Below are positions 41,512 to 50,217 of a DNA stretch of 64,000 nt, piece by piece. Where the stretch lies: the NCBI GenBank assembly GCA_037191015.1, contig JBBCKD010000007.1:1-64000 (forward strand). The letters are read 5' to 3'. Each line of letters opens with the position of its first letter. Positions within the stretch are counted from its first letter, which is position 1. Under the pieces are notes generated by a model. It worked only from the letters and a program-made list of their open reading frames with translations, did no database searches and was not told the origin of the DNA. Both the position numbers and the translations under genes were made by a program. The stretch comes from Ravibacter sp037191015. Lineage in GTDB: Bacteria > Bacteroidota > Bacteroidia > Cytophagales > Spirosomataceae.

Positions 41512-42306
41512 ATGATAGAAACGCACGCGCATATTTATGACCTGCAATACGAAGATGATCTGAATGAAATGCTCGGACGGGCATGGAATGTAGGGATAGA
41601 ACAGATCTGGATGCCTAATTGCGACTCGGCCACGATAGGCAGAATGCTCGAAATTGCGGATATGGAACCGGAACGGTGCCTTCCCATGATAGGGCTCCAC
41701 CCGTGCTATGTAAACGAAAACTTTGAATCGGAGCTCCGTATTGTCGAAGAATGGCTGACGGAAAGAAAATTCATAGCCATCGGGGAAATCGGGATGGACC
41801 TGTATTGGGATAAAACATTCCGTGCGCAGCAGGAAGAAGCCTTTCTTTTCCAATGCGGGCTTGCAGTAAAAAACGGGTTATGGATAGATATCCACAGCCG
41901 CAATGCATTCCCCGAGACAGCGGCATTGATCGAAAAATTCGGGGATCCCGGGTTGACCGGTATCTTTCACTGCTTTACCGGAAACCTGGATGAAGCCCGG
42001 CGGGCAATTGAAATGGGTTTCAAGCTCGGCATCGGCGGAGTAGCTACCTTTAAAAACGGCGGCCTCGATAAAGTGCTGCCCTACCTGAACCCGGCCGACA
42101 TCGTACTTGAAACCGATTCGCCTTACCTGGCTCCCGTTCCTTATCGGGGCAAAAGAAATGAAGTGGCTTATATCGACCTGGTCGCGCAGAAAGTGGCGGA
42201 TCTTGTGCAGATGAGCAAAGCGGAGTTGGTGAGGATAACGACGGGGACGGCCAATAACCTCACCCCCCGGCCTCCTCTTCGCAGGAGAGAGGGGGGCGAT
42301 TCTTAA
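41512..42306 (+). CDS. TatD-family metal-dependent hydrolase with repeat-derived tail
   Basis: This 264-residue protein is a TatD-type TIM-barrel deoxyribonuclease. Metal-binding motifs are ETHAHIYD (residues 3-10), GEIGMDLYWD, WIDIHSRNA, GIFHCFTGN and LETDSPYLAP. It likely acts as a cytosolic 3'-5' exonuclease in DNA repair or turnover. The conserved chain should end near GTANN-x-x-x; here the last 14 residues (TPRPPLRRREGGDS) are encoded by a GC-rich palindromic repeat at 42263-42297, so the natural stop has been replaced. The enzyme core is intact. Confidence 0.93.
   Translation: MIETHAHIYDLQYEDDLNEMLGRAWNVGIEQIWMPNCDSATIGRMLEIADMEPERCLPMIGLHPCYVNENFESELRIVEEWLTERKFIAIGEIGMDLYWDKTFRAQQEEAFLFQCGLAVKNGLWIDIHSRNAFPETAALIEKFGDPGLTGIFHCFTGNLDEARRAIEMGFKLGIGGVATFKNGGLDKVLPYLNPADIVLETDSPYLAPVPYRGKRNEVAYIDLVAQKVADLVQMSKAELVRITTGTANNLTPRPPLRRREGGDS
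42263..42297. repeat. GC-rich palindromic repeat inserted in the tatD 3' end
   Basis: A CCCCCC run with CTCCTC faces GGAG and a GGGGGG run around TTCGCA, forming a strong hairpin. This resembles the dispersed elements that encode TPRPPL-type protein tails in many Bacteroidota and cyanobacteria. It supplies the last codons of the TatD gene. Dispersal is from general knowledge, as only one copy is in the window. Confidence 0.55.
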
Positions 42307-42310
42307 CAGA

Positions 42311-42363
42311 ATCTCTCATTATCTAATTATCACATTAGCTCATTATCACATTGACTCATCATC
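42311..42363. repeat. Degenerate tandem repeat (TCATTATCACATT-like)
   Basis: The stretch reads as imperfect repeats of a CATTATCACATT(A/G)-like unit, interleaved with CTCATTATC and GACTCATCATCTC. It fills the gap between the TatD gene and the converging TonB receptor. Such low-complexity runs often flank dispersed elements in Bacteroidota; no coding potential is seen. Confidence 0.5.
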
Positions 42364-44757
42364 TCACTCTTCAAACTGCCCTTTTTTCCCGGTTTTTGCC
42401 TGGTGCAACCTGTAGTTGAGCGTCAGGTTGATCTGCCTGACCCGTCCCTGCGAATTGTTATAGGTGTAGAAGTTTGCGCCTTCGGTAATGGTTCTGTAGC
42501 GCCTGGAATTGAATACATCCAGCACGTTCAGGGTTAAAGTCCCGTTTCCTTTCAGCACGTCGCGGCTTACCCCCAGGTCGAGCGCGTAGATAGCCTTCCT
42601 TTTTCCCTGCGGTAAAACCTGCGGCGCCTCGTAATTGTTCCTCAGCTGAAAATCGACACCTTTCCAGTTCAAACGCGCTGAAAGCCGTCCCAGCCATGTG
42701 AACGTCTCGCTTTTATAGGTATCGTCGAGATTGCTCCCGTCGATTACCGATCTGAAAAAATTCAGGTTTCCATCCAGCTTCAGGCGATCGGTTACATTGG
42801 AAGAACCGGTAAACTCAAGCCCGTACGCATCTTCGGTAGCCAGGTTCTGGGGTTGCGAGTAGGCAAACCCATTGTCATCCACAGTCCTGATCTGCAGGAT
42901 CTTATCAATCGTATGGCGATAATAAACCGAAGTCGTAACCGTTCCCCTCTCCAGGTATTTCACATGTCCCAGCTCAAACGAATCGGTAAACTCGGGGTTG
43001 AGGTCCGGGTTGCCGCTCCAGTAATTCCGGTTGTCCGTAAAGGTCATAAAGGGACTCAGATCATTGTAAACAGGACGCCTGATACGCCGGCTGTAGCTGA
43101 CCTGCATGGCGTTCTGGCCGGGAAGGTCATAGGTGATGTGCGCGCTCGGGAACAGGTTTTTATAGCTGCGGTTATTTACTTCGTTTTCCTTCAGCAATTT
43201 GGTAGTAAACTCGCTCCATTCCGCTCTCAGGCCGCCCTGGTAGGAAAGCTTGCCGTGCTTGTTGCCGTAAATCCCGTACACCCCGTGAATATTTTCATCA
43301 TAAATAAAATTATTTGTAAACATCGGGATGTTCTGAAGGCTACCGTCGGGTAATACATCGGCTACAAAATAATTGTTGGTCATATCGCGGAAGCTGCTCC
43401 TGAGGCCGGTCTCGAACTTCCCGTCCTTCCCGAACGGCTGCACATAATCTACCTGGAACAGCCACTGCTTCTCTGTTTCGTCATTGATGGAGCGCTGCAA
43501 AGAGCTGACTTTTTCTCCACCGCTGGGTGTTACCGTTTCCGTGAAGTACTGGTCTGATTTTTCCCAGTTATCCAGGTGTCTCAGGTCGATCAGCAATTCA
43601 TGGCCTTTCCGGCCGAAAGCCTTTTTGTACGACAGGTTGTATTCGGAATTCGGCTCGGTTTCGGTTTCGTCCTGTGTACGGTACGAATGGCTCAGAAGAT
43701 TGGAAGAATTCGTCAGGTAATCATGGTAATGGATATGGGAATATCTTTTCCCTTTGGTCCGTCTCCAGGTGTAGGCAGCCGTCAGGATGCTTGTTTCGCT
43801 GAAAAAATAATCAGCGCCCATCCTGAGATTGTTATGAAAAGCCCTGAGCTCGCGATCGAATGTCTGGTCGGTGACAAAAACGGAATCATTCCTGTAAAGC
43901 TCCTGGTATTGCTTCGTATCGCCGATCGTGCTCCGGTAGGTGAGCATGTAGTTGGTAAAAAAATTGAATTTCCGGTGGCGGAAATTCAGATTGGCTGCGC
44001 CCCCCAGATTCATCGGGTAGCCGGTGATCACATCGAATGATCCGTTCAGCCCCTGCTTCTGCTCTTTCTTCAGGACGATGTTAATAATTCCTCCCATCCC
44101 TTCCGCTTCATATCGCGCCGATGGATTGGTGATCACCTCCACCCGTTCGATCATGCTTCCCTGCAGCTGCTGCAGCCCCGCTCCCCCCTTGATCGAAACC
44201 AGCCCGGAAGGCTTACCGTCTACCAGGATACGGACACTACTGCTTCCCCGGAGGCTTACATTACCTTCAAGGTCTACCGCAACACTGGGTATATTGTTCA
44301 GTATCTCTATGGCGTTCCCCCCGGCGTTGGCCAGGTCCTTGCCCACGTTGAATATCCTTTTATCGAGTGTCAGCTCATAAGTGCTTTTTTCGGCCTGCAC
44401 CACTACTTCCTCGAGGTTCTTCGAAGAAGCTTTCAGCTTAACGATCCCGATATCGTTGATCCCGGCGTCGGCCTTTATCTTTCTCTGCATGGGCTGGTAG
44501 CCCATAAAATCAAATTGCAGCAGGTACTCTCCGGGCGCTGCCGCCAGCTCGAATTTTCCGTCGAGATCGCTCACTTCTCCTGATATAAAGGTACTGTCGG
44601 GCCAGGCAAACAATCTTACGCTGGCAAACGGCAGCGTGGCGTCCGATGCTTCATCCTGTATGATTCCCCTTACCTTAGACGCCTGTGTGAAGCCGTCTGT
44701 AGCAAAAAAAAGGAAAGTGAGTATAACGAATAAGTGCCTGGCAGAAGTTCTTCCCAT
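42364..44757 (-). CDS. TonB-dependent receptor, outer-membrane beta-barrel family
   Basis: This protein (797 residues from ATG 44757) has a signal (about residues 1-26, ending DGFTQ), a CarboxypepD-reg-like domain (VRGIIQDEASDATLPFASVRLFAW), a short plug (IEILNNIPSVAVDLEGNVSLRGSSSVRILVDGKPSG) and an OMP_b-brl_3 type barrel with many aromatic strands. This class lacks SusD and is often involved in peptide, metal or protein-linked transport. The shorter start is chosen because it directly opens the signal; a TTG at 44772 is possible. It has no clear operon partner; nadB follows upstream on the same strand at over 100 bp. Confidence 0.93.
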   Translation of the reverse strand: MGRTSARHLFVILTFLFFATDGFTQASKVRGIIQDEASDATLPFASVRLFAWPDSTFISGEVSDLDGKFELAAAPGEYLLQFDFMGYQPMQRKIKADAGINDIGIVKLKASSKNLEEVVVQAEKSTYELTLDKRIFNVGKDLANAGGNAIEILNNIPSVAVDLEGNVSLRGSSSVRILVDGKPSGLVSIKGGAGLQQLQGSMIERVEVITNPSARYEAEGMGGIINIVLKKEQKQGLNGSFDVITGYPMNLGGAANLNFRHRKFNFFTNYMLTYRSTIGDTKQYQELYRNDSVFVTDQTFDRELRAFHNNLRMGADYFFSETSILTAAYTWRRTKGKRYSHIHYHDYLTNSSNLLSHSYRTQDETETEPNSEYNLSYKKAFGRKGHELLIDLRHLDNWEKSDQYFTETVTPSGGEKVSSLQRSINDETEKQWLFQVDYVQPFGKDGKFETGLRSSFRDMTNNYFVADVLPDGSLQNIPMFTNNFIYDENIHGVYGIYGNKHGKLSYQGGLRAEWSEFTTKLLKENEVNNRSYKNLFPSAHITYDLPGQNAMQVSYSRRIRRPVYNDLSPFMTFTDNRNYWSGNPDLNPEFTDSFELGHVKYLERGTVTTSVYYRHTIDKILQIRTVDDNGFAYSQPQNLATEDAYGLEFTGSSNVTDRLKLDGNLNFFRSVIDGSNLDDTYKSETFTWLGRLSARLNWKGVDFQLRNNYEAPQVLPQGKRKAIYALDLGVSRDVLKGNGTLTLNVLDVFNSRRYRTITEGANFYTYNNSQGRVRQINLTLNYRLHQAKTGKKGQFEE

Positions 44758-44889
44758 TTTCAGGAGGTTCAATTTGGCTGATTGTGAAGAAATAGAAGAT
44801 TATCAGCGGCAATTTACCGGATATCTGTCACATTTACACTATTTAAGAGGGTGAAGTTGGGGACAGGGCCCTCTCCCGCACACACGATG

Positions 44890-46464
44890 CTACGCGTTAT
44901 CCTGGTTAAAATGCAGGCCGACGTTTTCGCGCCGGGCCATTGCCATCTTGATGACGAGATACGACACATTGATCATATTCCTCAGCTCGCAGATAGGTAC
45001 CGAAACTTTAGATTCGCGATAGAGCTTTTCATGCTCGCGATAGAGCAGCTCTACACGGTCGTAAGCCCTTTTGAGACGCCTGTAGGTCCTGACAATACCC
45101 ACGTAGTTTGACATTACGCTGTTCAGCTCCCTCGTCATTTCCGTCACCAGTACCTGTTCCTCCGGATGGGTTGTGCCTGAATCATCCCATTCGGGGACGT
45201 GATCGGGCACGACTATATCGCCGTAACTCTCAATGGTATGCAGATAGGCGCGGTGGCCGAAGACTACCGCTTCCAGGAGGGAATTGGAGGCCAGCCGGTT
45301 GGCTCCGTGCAAGCCTGTGCACGCGCATTCTCCCACTGCATATAGCTGCCTGATATTGGTTTGCCCCCATTCGTTTACCCTTATGCCTCCGCACAGGAAA
45401 TGGTGCGCCGGTACCACAGGAATCATGCTCTCTCTCACATCGACGCCGTGATCCAGGCAGTATTGGTTGATATTCGGGAAATGATCTCTGAACTTTTCAT
45501 AGTCCAGATGCCGGACATCCAGGTATACGTGGTCTACCCCTCTTTTTTTCATTTCCGAGTCTATCGCACGGGCTGTAATATCGCGGGGAGCAAGCGACTC
45601 CCGTTCATCGTACTTAGCCATAAACGTGCTTCCGTCGGCATGCTTGAGTATCCCGCCGAACCCTCTTACGGCTTCCGATATGAGGAAAGAAGGCTTGCGG
45701 CCGGGCAGATAAAAGCTGGTAGGATGAAACTGGATAAATTCCATATTGTCACAGATCCCTTTTGCCCGGTAAGCCATCGCAATACCATCGCCGGTAGCGA
45801 TGGTAGGGTTGGTCGTGCTCTGGTAAATGCTCCCTATTCCCCCCGTAGCCAGCAGGGTGGCTTTCGAAAGAAATCTTTCTACAGCCCCGGTTTCGCGGTT
45901 AAGTACATAAGCGCCGTAGCACTGTATGTCGTCCCTGTACCTGTAGACCGTCTCCCCCAGGTGGTGCTGGGTGATCAGCTCGACTGCGTAGTAATGGGTA
46001 AAGATCTGTATGCTCTTATGCCTCCCCGCCTCTTCCAGCAAAGCACGCTCTATTTCAGCCCCGGTAATATCTTTAAAATGGAGTATCCTGTGATCGGAGT
46101 GCCCGCCTTCCATGGCAAGGTCGTAATCACCGTCGGGCACTTTGTCGAAACGGGTCCCGTAATCGATGAGCTCCTGGATCCTGCCGGGAGCTTCCCGGAC
46201 TACCATTTCCACGACGTGTTTATTATTGATCCCGTCGCCGGCATCAATCGTATCGGCTATATGCTTTTCAAATGAATCAGATTCGGCCCACACGGCAGCT
46301 ATCCCTCCCTGGGCGTATTTCGTGTTGGTTTCATCGGCCTGCACTTTCGTTATGACCGCAATAGACACAGGCTGACTTTCCCTGTCAAAATGACGAGCCA
46401 GCTTGACAGCATAACTTAAACCGGCGATTCCCGATCCTATAATAAGAAAATCGTAGTTGGCCAT
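44890..46464 (-). CDS. nadB: L-aspartate oxidase
   Basis: This 524-residue flavoenzyme oxidises L-aspartate to iminoaspartate for NAD synthesis. It has the FAD-binding start IIGSGIAGLSYAVKLA, the succinate-dehydrogenase-like active-site region HHFLCGGIRVNEWGQTNI near residue 370, and the GECACTGLHGANRLASNSLLEAVVFG motif, followed by the helical C-terminal domain. Length matches NadB. The partner nadA is not in the window. It stands alone, with a 181-bp gap to the sulfatase gene. Confidence 0.96.
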   Translation of the reverse strand: MANYDFLIIGSGIAGLSYAVKLARHFDRESQPVSIAVITKVQADETNTKYAQGGIAAVWAESDSFEKHIADTIDAGDGINNKHVVEMVVREAPGRIQELIDYGTRFDKVPDGDYDLAMEGGHSDHRILHFKDITGAEIERALLEEAGRHKSIQIFTHYYAVELITQHHLGETVYRYRDDIQCYGAYVLNRETGAVERFLSKATLLATGGIGSIYQSTTNPTIATGDGIAMAYRAKGICDNMEFIQFHPTSFYLPGRKPSFLISEAVRGFGGILKHADGSTFMAKYDERESLAPRDITARAIDSEMKKRGVDHVYLDVRHLDYEKFRDHFPNINQYCLDHGVDVRESMIPVVPAHHFLCGGIRVNEWGQTNIRQLYAVGECACTGLHGANRLASNSLLEAVVFGHRAYLHTIESYGDIVVPDHVPEWDDSGTTHPEEQVLVTEMTRELNSVMSNYVGIVRTYRRLKRAYDRVELLYREHEKLYRESKVSVPICELRNMINVSYLVIKMAMARRENVGLHFNQDNA

Positions 46465-46645
46465 CTCTACCTGTTTTGAATATCCTCGTTTATTTAATAT
46501 TACCGCAGGGCAAACATATCAAAAAAAGAGGTTCAGGAAGAAGCGGCCTTTTTCCATTTCATAACATTTTTTCCAAACGGCTGCCGGAGGACATATGTCA
46601 CCGCCGCTCAAGGTGCTGCCCACCTGCGCTGCCAGTTAGTATTTG

Positions 46646-48106
46646 TCAGAAGGGCCCTGGAGAAGTAATGGTATCTGCCCTCAAAGCAGCGCCGGGCATC
46701 TCGCCGCGGATCCCTTTCTGTTTAAGCGCCTTACCGGTTTCGCGATGATACCAGTCCCGGGTAACAGAGTCCGGGAGGGTATCGCCCGTTTCCTCCTGCC
46801 ATTGGCGGAGAGTCCGGCGAAGCTGTTTCGCTGCCTCCTGATATGCTTTGTCTCCGATAAGATTGTAAACCTGGGCAGGATCCTTCCTGTTATCGTACAA
46901 TTCTTCCCGGGGGCGAGGGTTTATATAAGCTTCCCGCTGGACCGGCGTCAGTTCCTCCCCTGCCTTGCGCGCCTTCAGAGACCGGGCAGCAGGGCTCTGC
47001 ACGGCATCAATCGGCCCCTCATTTGTGTAGCTGCTGCGTTCATTGAGCACATACAGGTAATCGGCGGTACGTACGGCGCGTTCATACGCCTCGTAGTCAT
47101 GCCAGTTATGCTCGGCAAATACATGTTGCCTGAAAGGGCGTTCGGGCGACGATATCAGCCCGAAGAAGCTTTTCCCCTGTATTCCCCGGGGAATCTGAAC
47201 GCCCGCTGCCTGCAAAAGCGTAGGTGCGATATCAATGCTGCTGATCAGCCCCTCTGCCACATGCCCGGCTTTACGGATCCCTTTGGGCCAGTGCATTACA
47301 AAAGGAGTTCTGATACCGTTGTCCCGAAGCCTGGTCTTGCTCCCTGTAAAAGCCCTCGGGTTATCTGAGGTAAACACGATCAGCGTATTGTCGAGCAAGT
47401 TTCTCCGCTCCAGCTCACGGGTAAGCTTACCTATGTATTCATCCATACGGGTAATTTCGTTGTAATAGGAGGCAAGGTCCCTCCGGGTGTCGGCGTCGTC
47501 CACAAGTATTTCCGGAACGTATACTTCTTCCGGCTTGTACGGCCTGGTGAATGCACTATCGGCCGACCAATCCCGGTGTGCATCATAGGGAGAAAGCCAG
47601 AAGAAAAACGGCTGGTCGCGGGGGACGTTCCTCAGTAAAGACAGCCATTGCGCCTCGCCGCCCTCACCATTCGCCTTCTTGTCGACCAGTAATGTATCGT
47701 AGGCCCTGGCAGAGTGGCGCCCCTCATGCCATTTCCCGGCCAGGGCGGTAAAATAACCGGCATTCTTAAGAACTTCAGGAAAGAAAACCAGGTGGTGCGG
47801 CGCCTCGGTATGCAGCTCTGCCGCCCCGGTATTGTGCGGATACCGCCCGGTCAGGATACTGATCCGGCTGGGGCTGCAGGAGCTGGCGGTCAGGAAAACG
47901 TTGTTGAAACGCAGGCCTTTACCGGCCAGCCGGTCTATATGGGGCGTACGGATGTGCTTGTTCCCATAAACCCCTATATCTTCCAGGCTAACATCATCTG
48001 CAATAATAAAAATGATGTTTGGAGGCGTTTCTGCGGGCGTCATCCCGCTGAATGACGCCCACAGAAAGAACCCTGCAGCCAGGCCGCCGATAACGAATCG
48101 GTTCAT
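46646..48106 (-). CDS. Cys-type sulfatase (N-sulfoglucosamine sulfohydrolase-like)
   Basis: This exported enzyme (486 residues) is a type I sulfatase. The formylglycine signature is SSCSPSRISILTGRYP with Cys77 as the residue to be modified; metal ligands are in IIFIIADD (residues 31-38), and DNPRAFTG-like FTSDN near 270. The PSRISILTGRYPHNTG stretch and overall length recall heparan N-sulfatases. A start at 48160 is not used as it overlaps deep into the upstream gene and lacks a signal; the ATG at 48106 opens a signal peptide and overlaps the upstream stop by 4 bp (ATGA), so it is translationally coupled. Likely role: desulfation of glycans in the periplasm. Confidence 0.9.
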   Translation of the reverse strand: MNRFVIGGLAAGFFLWASFSGMTPAETPPNIIFIIADDVSLEDIGVYGNKHIRTPHIDRLAGKGLRFNNVFLTASSCSPSRISILTGRYPHNTGAAELHTEAPHHLVFFPEVLKNAGYFTALAGKWHEGRHSARAYDTLLVDKKANGEGGEAQWLSLLRNVPRDQPFFFWLSPYDAHRDWSADSAFTRPYKPEEVYVPEILVDDADTRRDLASYYNEITRMDEYIGKLTRELERRNLLDNTLIVFTSDNPRAFTGSKTRLRDNGIRTPFVMHWPKGIRKAGHVAEGLISSIDIAPTLLQAAGVQIPRGIQGKSFFGLISSPERPFRQHVFAEHNWHDYEAYERAVRTADYLYVLNERSSYTNEGPIDAVQSPAARSLKARKAGEELTPVQREAYINPRPREELYDNRKDPAQVYNLIGDKAYQEAAKQLRRTLRQWQEETGDTLPDSVTRDWYHRETGKALKQKGIRGEMPGAALRADTITSPGPF

Positions 48107-50181
48107 GGAACGACTTTCAATGTTCCCTGCATTGAGAAATAATGCCCGGGATAGGTACATACATAGGTGTATTCCCCCGGCTCCGACGGCGCTATAAAAT
48201 AGATCGTATCCGCACCGCCGGGCTCGATCAGCTTGGTATGGCTGAGTACTGAGGGCAGATCGGGAACATAGCCCAGCTCATTCCCTTTCAATCCCAGGTT
48301 GATGGCGGCTTCTCCTACCGAATTTGCACTGCCCTTGGTCACAAGCAGGAAATTATGGGGCATGTCGTCTGTGTTGGTCATGGTAAGCTTAATCCGGCTT
48401 CCTGCTTTCACCACAAGCTCTTTTTTATCGAAATGCAGTCCCGGCTCCGTGCCCAGCACAAAGGTCTGATCGGGACCGCCGGTCCATTCGTCAGGCTGCG
48501 TAACAGTGCGCTTGGCGAGCTTCGGCATATGTCCGTGCACATGCGCAGCGGGCGCGGCTTCCGGAACCGCCCTGGGAGTAGCCTTTACCGCTTTGTATCC
48601 GGTCAGTTTCGCTCCGTCGGGCACGGCATTGAGCGTGTAGTAGGCCGTGTTGTGCAGCAGCGCACTTCCAGCTCCGTTTTTCAGGCCCTGAAGCTTGATC
48701 TCATGGATATACTTCTCTCTCAGCCCTTCTACCAGCAAACGGACTTTTTTCCCGTCGGGAGAAACCCTGATCCCCCTGACAGCACAGTTCTGATCGTCTA
48801 TGACAGGACTGCCGTATACCGGGTGATATTTATAGATAAATCCAGTGATATCATAGCCGTTCACATCTTCCGCCGACGCTTTGTCGACCGGCTGGGTAAA
48901 CTCTATTTCAAATCCGTCGGGCTGAGCAGAAATTTTCAGTATCTCGAAAGGGTTCCTCCCGGTATACACCAGGCGCTGCAGCGCATAGTCGTCCGGACCG
49001 GTAGAGCCCCACCCCCTGTTGGTCTGGCCTACGTACAGGGAGCCGTCATGTCCCCATGTCATGCGCATCACGCCCGAGCGGAATCCTTCCCTGAAAAGGA
49101 CCGCACCACCCTGGTACTGTCCCTTTACTTTTTCAAGGAAGACCCTTGCGATCTTGCTCTGACCCTCGTCGCCCACCAGCAGCTGCCCTCCGAAAGGCCC
49201 AAAGCGGTTGTCCTTCGGAATAGTGACAATATCGGAAGTAGAGATCCCGAGTATACCGTGCGGCAGCCATACGGCAGGCGTCTTGATGCCCGGTACTTCC
49301 TTTGCGACCTCGAAAAGGGCTTTTCCTCTTTCGGGCAGGTTTTCGGGCTTGACATAAGGTCCTCCTTCCGGGCTTATTCTCGGGTCTACCCGCGAATAGA
49401 TGTCATCCTGCCTGACTTTTACCGGCGACTCGGGCCTGTCGGCCCATCTCAGACCGGCCGGATGCCCCAGGAAATCTCCTTTTTCCACATGAGTGATGTA
49501 CCCCGACCCCATCCAGTCGCCCTGGTTTTCGCTGTAAAAAAATTCTCCGTCGACAATACCTATCCCTGCCGGCGACCTGGCACCGGCTGCCCAGGGCTCC
49601 ATCTTCCCGTCAGGCGTTACCCGCATCGCCCAGCCTCTCCACGGTACCCTGCTTTGTCCTGCCCACCAGTCGTTATCTCCGAAAGCCACGTTACCGGTCA
49701 CGATCATACTGCCGTCGGGTAAGAACCGGGGACCGTAGCTGTACTCATGGTAGTGCCCGCTGATAGGCCAGGAATAGACGGTTTCGTAAACATCCGCCCT
49801 TCCGTCCTTGTTGGTATCCTTTATCCGGGTAAGCTCGCCGCGCTGAGACATGAGAAGGTCTCCGTCATGATAGGCCAGTCCCAGGATCTCGTGCAGGCCG
49901 CTGGCAAATTTGCGGTAGTAAGGACGGGTGTTGTTGCGGCCTTCGGGATTTTCAATAATCCAGACATCCCCTCTCCGCGTAGCAAGTGCCAGCGATCCGT
50001 TCGGCAGCGTTACGAGCCCGCCGGCCTCCAGGACGATCCCTTCCGGGATCGGCAGGCGCTGCATGCTGTAATAGTCATCTTCCGTTGCCGGCAAAGATTG
50101 ATTCTGGGCCGGAAGCTGAGAAAATCCGAGCGAAAGCCCGATAAAAAACAGCTTGAAAAATTGTTGTCTTATATCTGTCAT
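48103..50181 (-). CDS. Beta-propeller dehydrogenase-like protein fused to a cupredoxin
   Basis: This 692-residue exported protein has a signal (about 1-25), a large beta-propeller domain (about 40-440) like membrane-bound sugar dehydrogenases and PVC-type propeller proteins (LPNGSLALATRRGDVWIIEN, LGLAYHDGDLLMSQRGELTRIKDTNKDGRADVYETV, SENQGDWMGSGYITHV), a linking beta domain, and a C-terminal type I copper domain (about 575-692). The copper ligands His609, Cys675, His680 and Met683 (in PHNFLL and YVCTYPGHYFSM) match azurin/auracyanin. No CxxCH heme site is present. The gene lies between DUF1080 and sulfatase genes and overlaps the latter by 4 bp. Electron transfer from a sugar to copper is plausible but unproven. 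Confidence 0.87.
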   Translation of the reverse strand: MTDIRQQFFKLFFIGLSLGFSQLPAQNQSLPATEDDYYSMQRLPIPEGIVLEAGGLVTLPNGSLALATRRGDVWIIENPEGRNNTRPYYRKFASGLHEILGLAYHDGDLLMSQRGELTRIKDTNKDGRADVYETVYSWPISGHYHEYSYGPRFLPDGSMIVTGNVAFGDNDWWAGQSRVPWRGWAMRVTPDGKMEPWAAGARSPAGIGIVDGEFFYSENQGDWMGSGYITHVEKGDFLGHPAGLRWADRPESPVKVRQDDIYSRVDPRISPEGGPYVKPENLPERGKALFEVAKEVPGIKTPAVWLPHGILGISTSDIVTIPKDNRFGPFGGQLLVGDEGQSKIARVFLEKVKGQYQGGAVLFREGFRSGVMRMTWGHDGSLYVGQTNRGWGSTGPDDYALQRLVYTGRNPFEILKISAQPDGFEIEFTQPVDKASAEDVNGYDITGFIYKYHPVYGSPVIDDQNCAVRGIRVSPDGKKVRLLVEGLREKYIHEIKLQGLKNGAGSALLHNTAYYTLNAVPDGAKLTGYKAVKATPRAVPEAAPAAHVHGHMPKLAKRTVTQPDEWTGGPDQTFVLGTEPGLHFDKKELVVKAGSRIKLTMTNTDDMPHNFLLVTKGSANSVGEAAINLGLKGNELGYVPDLPSVLSHTKLIEPGGADTIYFIAPSEPGEYTYVCTYPGHYFSMQGTLKVVP

Positions 50182-50217
50182 GATTCTGATCCGATTTGTC
50201 GGTTTATGCCTTGGAAA

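Noticed and set aside
45361..46275. 304-codon frame antisense to nadB
   Set aside because: nadB is unambiguous with complete motifs; the antisense frame is arginine- and valine-rich noise.
48355..49722. 455-codon frame antisense to the propeller-cupredoxin gene
   Set aside because: The opposite strand carries a protein with clear domains and copper ligands, while this frame shows no motif.
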